From Oscarella lobularis (Eukaryota; Porifera; Homoscleromorpha; Homosclerophorida; Oscarellidae), in the NCBI RefSeq assembly GCF_947507565.1, contig NC_089185.1, positions 806,001-870,000 on the forward strand: a DNA stretch of 64,000 bases, read 5' to 3'. The first letter of the stretch is position 1. Every line of letters begins with the position of its first letter. The notes beneath the pieces were generated by a model that ran no database searches, was not told the DNA's origin, and worked only from the letters and a program-made list of their open reading frames with translations. Position numbers and translations under genes: made by a program. Of the stretch, positions 57,600-64,000 are shown piece after piece.

Positions 57600-60500
57600 T
57601 TAGACGATTTCTTCAGTAATTATAATGCTCTCGTTCACGTGACCGCTGTCGTTGGCGGAGAGAGGTAATGGCAAGGAATTTTCACTGATTGACTCCATTG
57701 ACTCGACGATATTCCACAGTGCTTGCTCCTGGGGACTGCATTCCCATCGTTCAATTTGATTCATTGCAACAAGTAAAGCCTCCAGATTTGACCATGCCAG
57801 TTCTTTCTGCTCTTCACTGCCAAACTTCTCAGTGTCCTCATGACTAACATCTCTTTTCTCGTCTGTCCTGATTTCCTTTTGCTCTATCTCTTCTTTGGAA
57901 GGAACTGGGCTGCTTTCTTCATCGCGTTTCAATTCAAACGTCGCGTTGACAGCATGTTCATCCGTATCCTTAGGAATCCCCTCATTGGGAACTTCTGACA
58001 CCAGTTCGATGTCTTCTTCTTCTTCTTCGTCAGTGAACGCACTAACGACGTACGTGTCTGAGTCAGGTTCTGTATACTGCGTCATGTCCACAATATTACC
58101 CTCATCATCCCCAACTGCTGGATCTTCGCTATTGACATCATCAAGAGGGGGCAATGATGATGGCAGCGGAGGTGGAGGAGATGTTTCTACGTCAAGCGGT
58201 CCAGAAGAGTCTTTCTCTTCTGCTTCAATACTTTTCAAAATAAACTGCTCCGGTTGAGTGCTATGGTCTTCCATTTCATAAGAAGACTCTGATTCGTTTC
58301 CAGCGGATCGGACGTCGTCATTGACAGCACGTTCAGACACGGACTCAACCGGAAATGATGCTAGAGGCACTGGCGGAGAACTTGATTCACTTTTATTGTC
58401 CTCACCATAGTCAATTTCTTCAGCTTCTACTGCTTCATTTTCGTGGTAAGACACTGTTGGCACAGGAGGTGGAGATGCTGCTGGCGGAGACCGCGGAGCT
58501 GCTGACGGCGAAACGTTTGACAACGAAAACGGTGAGGCGACAGACGGAGGAGCCGTTGATGGCGGAGACGGCGGGAGTTGCGACGGTGGAGACGGGGGTG
58601 GTTCTAACGGCGGAGACGGGGGTGGTTCCAACGGCGGAGACGGCGGCGGTTCTGATGGGAGAGGTGGAGGAGATTCTACTGGCGGCGACAATGGAAGTTC
58701 TGGTGAAAGAGATGGCGGAGATTCTGGTCGGACGGATAACGGAGGCTCTGATGGGGGAGACGTTGGACGTTCTGATGGGGGAGACGATGGACGTTCTGAT
58801 GGGGGAGACGGAGGTGGCTCTGATGGTAGAGATGGCGGAAGTTCTAGCGGGAGAGACGGCGAACGCTCTGATTGAGGAGATTCTGGTGGGAGGGATGACG
58901 GGGGTTCTGATGGAGGAGACGATGGACATTCTGGTGGAGGAGACGGAGGTGGTTCTGATGGTAGAGACGGCAGAAGATCTGATGACAGAATGAAGGGAGG
59001 CGTCTCTGGCGAGATTTCGTCTCTTTCGCGGTCTCTTTTGAAGAGTGAAATCTATGAAGGAAAGGCTACAAATCATCACGGTTACTTGGGAAATTTGCTC
59101 ACGAGAGATCTCCGCTTAGGACCCTTTGCTGAATTAGTCAAAGCGTTAGGAAGCGACGAGGCATCCGCTTCTTGCAGTTCGTTATTAACATGCTGATCAT
59201 CTGCGTCCTGAGGGCGAGACAAGACTAGGTCTGAACTAACCCCTGCACTTGCCATGGGACGCCTTTCTTCTTCTTTATCGTCATCAGGATCAGAGTTAGG
59301 AGCAGGTGTGCTTGCTTCTTTGTCTACCTCTGGTGGCAACGCGTCACTTGCGTTGTCGTCAGACGAAGTGACTTCAGTAGCTCCCTGAGGCAAACGTGAC
59401 GTCTTTTCTTCGACTTCCTGCTCCTCCGGCAATTCTGCAGTGCCCACGGACTTGAATGTTGTTTCATCAGCGTCAGACGTCTTCATCTCAACGTCAGCCT
59501 TTTTACCAACCTCGCTCGGCACCGTCGCCGCTGCTTTAGCTCGTGTCCGGTTCATAATGGCTTCAATTCTCTAAAAATACGCTGTTTTGAAAACGATATT
59601 GCAGCGACCGTGACAAAACCTTTTTCCTTTCGATTCGCTCCTCCTCTTCTTTTCTCTCCCGTTCCGCCTCCTCCTCTTCCCTGGCACGCTTTTCAGCCGC
59701 CTCTTTTGCTAGTCTTTCTCTTTCAATTCGCTGCTCTGCTTCTCTTTTCTCTTCCTCCTCTCTAGCACGCTTTTCAGCTGCCTCTATAGCCGCTCTTTCT
59801 CTTTCGATTCGCTGCTCTGCTTCTCTTTTCTCTTCCTCCTCTCTAGCACGCTTTTCAGCTGCCTCTATAGACGCTCTTTCTCTTTCGATTCGTTGCTCTG
59901 CCTCTTTTCTTTCGTCTTCCTCTCTGGCACGCTTTTCAGCCGCCTCTTTTGCTAGCCTTTCTCTCTCTTCTTTCTCCAGGGCTTGCTTCTCGGTCGCTTC
60001 TCTTTCAGACGATATATCACTAGAGCTTTCTTCTACAGTACCTGTCAACATCGTAGACTCTGAAGACGGTTCCTCATCTCCCAACGACTTCATGGGAACG
60101 CCAAACGTCTTCTTCTCCTCTGCAAGACTATCTTCATCCTCATGGCGAATATTCAGTTCAAGTTCAAGCTGACGAGTCACCTCAGCCTCGTCCCTAACAA
60201 ATTCCTCGTCACTGGTCGACAGCATCGGAGGAACGACGGCTTCATCACGCAACGCCGCAGGCACCGGTGCCACCGTCTGAGGAGGCGGCGACCTTGCGTT
60301 CCCATCGCTCCTCTTCAACAAGTCGGATACGTCGAACTCAGCCGCCTTCTTTCGCACGGGAATAGCCGATGCGCCGACGGCGCGTCGTGGAATCGACGAA
60401 GGCGAAGACACGCGTCGCGGTACGCCAGGCGACGATTTTGGCGATAAACCGGACTTTTTCGGCTTTGGAGGAATTTTACCTGTCGCTGTCGACGGCACTT

Positions 60501-60910
60501 TGGTTCGAGTTCGCACCAGATTCTGTTTTCTTTCTTGTTCCTCTTGGTTGAGTCGTTTGCGGCGCTCTTCGGCGGCGGCGCGACGTTCTGCTTCTCGTGC
60601 GCGCGACGCTTCGATTTGCTTGAGTCGTTCGGCTTGCATTTGACGTCGCAGTTGATCGGCGCGGTCTTGACGATCGGCTGTCGACGGACGAGCGCGCGTA
60701 GTCGATGAAACAGTGGCCGGCACGCTTGATTTCTTCGCGCGAGGAACGGCGCCAGAAGACGATTTAGCCACGGGCGGTTTGCTACCAGATTTGAGGGCTA
60801 CAGTGGAGAAGGTAATGCACGTCGTTTGTTCCATTCGCCGCGTTCTCTGATGAGACCTCACCTCGCCTGGCGCGAAAGTCCTCCAAAGACATCGTTTTAC
60901 TTTCGGCCAT
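57600..60910 (-). CDS. MAP7: MAP7/ensconsin-like microtubule-associated protein with long proline-rich tail
   Basis: The start ATG at 60908-60910 gives MAESKTMSLEDFRARR, joined through a GTGAGG...TGTAG intron to ALKSGSKPPVAKSSS. A charged coiled-coil part (RQDRADQLRRQMQAERLKQI; AEERRKRLNQEEQERKQNLV) resembles the MAP7 N-terminal region. A Ser/Pro/Arg linker leads to a second, highly regular helix of alternating Glu and Arg/Lys with about four 29-residue repeats (AEKRAREEEEKREAEQRIER). It ends ERIERKK and continues in the next exon RIEAIMNRTRAKAAA, the C-terminal MAP7-domain signature (RLEEIMKRTR in vertebrates). Downstream are an acidic exon (59082-59555) and a large exon with many PPSPPSE-type repeats, then an acidic tail ending at 57600. 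MAP7 proteins bind microtubules and recruit kinesin-1. The proline-rich tail is not typical of MAP7. Confidence 0.8.
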
Positions 60911-61161
60911 GGCTCTTTTTACGTTGGTTTGCTCGACGAAGGTTTTCTTTCGAAGGGAAGGGAACACGCATGCTTCGCATTCGTTACCATAGCGATTGAC
61001 GTCAGACTATTTCTTGTTGTCTTAGAAATTTCTAAAGCTTCGTTCAACGTCATGATCCTGAGAATAAAATACAAAAAAAACGATAAGTTTCAATCGTATT
61101 TTAAAACAGTAAACATCGAGTACAAACCAGTAAAATGTACAAGTACGTACAAAACAAATGC
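60911..61161. promoter_or_regulatory. Spacer between NB-ARC/TPR gene and MAP7-type gene
   Basis: About 250 bp, with the MAP7-type promoter on the left and the end of the upstream NB-ARC gene on the right. No motif was identified. Confidence 0.4.
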
Positions 61162-64000
61162 TTATTTCAATTCTGCTATTTTTATACCCAAATTGTGTAG
61201 GACATCAAAGATGCCTTCTTCTTGAAAATCTTCTTCATCTTCAACACACTGTGACATATTTGACTCTCTATCTGCATTCGTTGTAAGCTTTTCTTCAACA
61301 CTTTCCAAACGGGTTTTAATCGCTGAAAGTCGATTTTCTTTATCTTCAGTAGAGTGCGCCTTGAAGATGTCACGAGCACATTGAAAGTGTTTCATGGCAC
61401 ATTTCAAGACTTTCTTTCTAGGTCCAATTGTCTCATACCACAGACAACACAAGTCTCCAACCAAGTCACACGCTTTGGCTACCTTCTGGTGCTTCCCACT
61501 AAAAATGGCCAAGTGGCATTCAATGCAAACTCGCACCATTTGAAACGCTTTCTTCAGAGCGCTTCTTATGTCAGACTCTACGTCGTCACCCTGGTTCAAT
61601 TTTTCCAACAGTTTGACTTGGCGATGCCTAAGTCTGGCCACACTCCTGCAAACCCAAGCGTAGTAGCGATGAGAGTGGGTCATACTTTTTGAGATGTCTT
61701 CACATCGGTCTACTTCCTTGCTAAAAACTTCATAGGTAGCTGGCTCGTCTTCTTCTTTAGCACAACAAAGAGCAGACGCAATGCATTCATACGCCTGGAA
61801 CATTGAATGCCGATAGTCGCGCTGAGGTATGTATTTGATTGCTCTCGAGTAGAATTCGGAGCTTTCTTTATAATTTCCGAGACCCAAGTGAGCCCGTGCC
61901 TTGTTTGCAAAAAGAGAGGAGCGGCTCACGTTATCGTCATCGTACAAATCATGAGGATTTCCAATTTTATCAAGTTGGGTCTGAGCTAACGTAAATTCTC
62001 CTGCATCCAACAATACCTCTGCTTCTGCTTCAATCGTCTTATTCTTTTCAAATCCACACAGTTTAGAAGGATCTTTCCACGAATCCCAGATGGACTTGGC
62101 GGCATCAATTCTTTCCAAAGCAACGTTTAATTTGCTCAGACGACGTTCAACTGTTGTCAAATGAAGGTGTGCCATAGCTTTGTGGTACACAGAAGCTCGC
62201 GAGTCATTGAGGCACTTTTCAAGCAGCTCCTTTGCTGCGCGACTATCTCCTAGCAATGATTTCATACGTCCACATTCAAGGAGAAGATCTGCATCAAATA
62301 GTTTGAGTTTTTCCATGTGGTCTAAACATCGAAGAGCGTGGGGATACAAACTGCTGATCATTCCCCAGTTGTTATGTTTAATAAATGTTATCAGAAGTAC
62401 ATTGCAAAGAATAGCTACGTGCTCTTTTTTCTCTTTGGAACGCAGCCTTTGATACGCCGTCTTTGCGATCTCTTGGTGCATGACAATAAGTTTCTCACGC
62501 TCAAGCTTGACTAGTCGGTAGTCACTAAGCCGGTCAATCGCCAAGAAATAGGAAACTGCCTTGCTTGGACAGTTTGAAAGCTGCTCGCGTCTTTTCTTGG
62601 GACTCTGACTTTCGAGAGTTTCCTTGAAATGAAGATACTGAAATAGTTCAGTTGGAACGGAAGAAGAGTCACAAAAAGCAAGGAAGTTAATAACGTCTTT
62701 AATTGCTGGTAGAAACCGTTCAAAAACAGCCAAAATACCTTCCTTTGGAGAAATTTGACTACCAGCTAATTCATTCTTCAGCTCCTCTTGATATTCCGCT
62801 AAAGCAACAGTTTCTTCCTTTTTCAGAAACGATTTTACAACAGTTACAAAAAGAAGACTGCTGTCAACTTTCTTGGCAATCCATGTTGCTGCTTCTGCTT
62901 CTTCGCTGCGATTGCTAGCATCCTGATATTTGTAAGTCAACTGTTCATTTGGAAAACGCTCCTCACTCACTGATTGCTCATCATGATAATCCGTTCGAAT
63001 ATCAAGAAGACTTCTCATCACAATTTCATCCCTCAACTTATTAAGGTAATGAAATTCAAACTTTTTAAAATGCTCTAAATCATCCACCCTGTGCTTAGAC
63101 GTCACCAGTACGTTCAGGGAGGAACTGGCCTCATCGCTAAGCTTTGGTGGAAAGTTGGGAATGGCTGCCAACCTACTACCGTCTTTTAATCCATCAAAAA
63201 TAATAAGAAGTTTGCCGTTGCCTTCTTTTATGTACTCAATGATCCACTGACGACTCATTTCAAGCGCCTCGGGTAAAGTACTTCGCTGCGATCCGTCTTT
63301 TGAGGCTGCTGCTAACCCGCTAAGCCTGGAAAGTGACAAATGCAAGGCTTCCACACTTGATGCATCAATCCAAAGAAGATAATCGTAATTTGCCCAAATT
63401 CTGTCAAGAAGTGACAACACTAGACTGGTTTTACCCACTCCTTTCTCCCCAAAAACGTTCAAAAAGCCGTTGGCATTTAGTTTCCTCTCAACTTCCTGCA
63501 GATCTTCATCCCTGCCAATCAGCTTTTCCACATCTTTCTGTGGCAAAGAGAAATTAGATAAAAGAACGAACAACTTCTTCTCATCTGTGACGTCCATGTC
63601 AAAAAAACCTAGTAAAATTATTACTCCAATTACAGCCAAACTGCTGCTATTTATTTGATCAAGTCTTACGTTCCTGAAGAAAAGTTTCAAAAATTCTGGC
63701 AAAACCAGCGTTCTCAAGATCCTCCAAGCATTGCAGCAAGTACTTTGAATGACCCCATTTAATTAGAGCAGAGCAAAAGTCATTATCTGACAATTCAAAC
63801 GATGCACTAAGGCTCAGCAAATTTTTCAATTTTTTCTTGTCAACTTCAGATGACGGAATTAATGCCTTGATTGAATCAAGGGGCATCTGTCTGAAAGTCC
63901 ACTCCGTTGCTTTTGACTGAGCGAAGAAGCTTCTCGCGAAAGCTCTAGCGTCCAGTTCTTTGTTTTCTGGTGCACTAGAAAGCAGAGAAAGTAACTTCCG
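61162..64000 (-). CDS. NB-ARC/TPR STAND protein, partial (5' end beyond window)
   Basis: Signal-transduction ATPase with numerous domains, the architecture of Apaf-1/NLR-like switches. A helical N-terminal segment (63660-64000, including FCSALIKWGHSKYLLQCLED) is spliced through an intron (GTAAGA...TACTAG) to FFDMDVTDEKKLFVLLSNFS. The NB-ARC domain then shows LIGRDEDLQEVERKL, a P-loop FGEKGVGKTSLVLSLL (about 63420-63460), Walker B LLIIFDGL (about 63185-63210), a sensor-like VLVTSKHR, and a winged-helix MHQ in LIVMHQEIAKTAYQRL (MHD-like). TPR-type helical repeats fill 61300-62400 (LFANKARAHLGLGNYKESSE; ALERIDAAKSIWDSW). The C-terminal tail is acidic and ends at 61162. The long main exon lacks introns. 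No known death-fold domain was recognised in the visible N-terminus, so the output is unknown; immunity or apoptosis is inferred from architecture only. Confidence 0.82.

Noticed and set aside
57245-57619. Plus-strand gene upstream of WASF
   Set aside because: There is no domain, it overlaps the WASF promoter, and it ends inside a local duplication.
58355-58993. 212-codon plus-strand ORF opposite the MAP7-like gene
   Set aside because: It is a shadow of the proline-rich coding repeats on the minus strand; composition is a simple repeat of the MGET type.
1-64000. tRNA or rRNA genes
   Set aside because: None was recognised by eye. Absence is not proven without a covariance-model search (tRNAscan-SE, Infernal).

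Overview
This is eukaryotic, animal DNA. Genes are split by short GT-AG introns, often only 50-60 nt, and are packed closely on both strands. The metazoan gene set includes a SHANK scaffold, an EGFR/ErbB-type receptor ectodomain, a MEGF10/CED-1-type engulfment receptor, two anoctamins, WAVE, a MAP7-type protein and Headcase. Compactness, tiny introns and divergence from vertebrate forms suggest an early-branching animal. A homoscleromorph sponge (Oscarella/Corticium-like) is my best guess, but that is inference. A run of exactly 200 N at 55525-55724 marks a scaffold join.

Layout. Positions 1-12565 are all minus-strand: an EGFR-like receptor (partial, runs off the left edge), SHANK, a small sulfotransferase and MRPS9. 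Positions 12566-14445 are mostly non-coding, with one weak small gene candidate that has an E2F-like site at its start. Positions 14446-19640 hold the MEGF10-like receptor (minus). It faces two tandem anoctamin genes (plus, 20505-29154) across a divergent promoter. TTC4 (minus) follows at 29293-30878.

Positions 31370-38885 are a 7.5-kb satellite of about 150 copies of a 49-bp unit, with internal higher-order duplications. A second, unrelated array of about 14 copies of an 81-bp unit lies at 39890-40985. Next come a class I methyltransferase, then Headcase and CCT8 in head-to-head arrangement, SYAP1 and taxilin head-to-head, METTL25B/RRNAD1 and PIGX roughly head-to-head, then WAVE, a MAP7-type protein and, at the right edge, a partial NB-ARC/TPR STAND protein, all three on the minus strand.

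Functional themes. Actin and cortical signalling is represented by SHANK, WAVE and MEGF10-like, microtubules by MAP7, membrane lipids by the anoctamins and PIGX, and protein folding by CCT8 and TTC4. The engulfment receptor beside putative scramblase/channel genes, the NB-ARC/TPR protein with an unrecognised N-terminal domain, and the two satellites are the parts most worth following. Coordinates are genomic spans including introns. Exon boundaries were worked out by eye and are exact only where stated.
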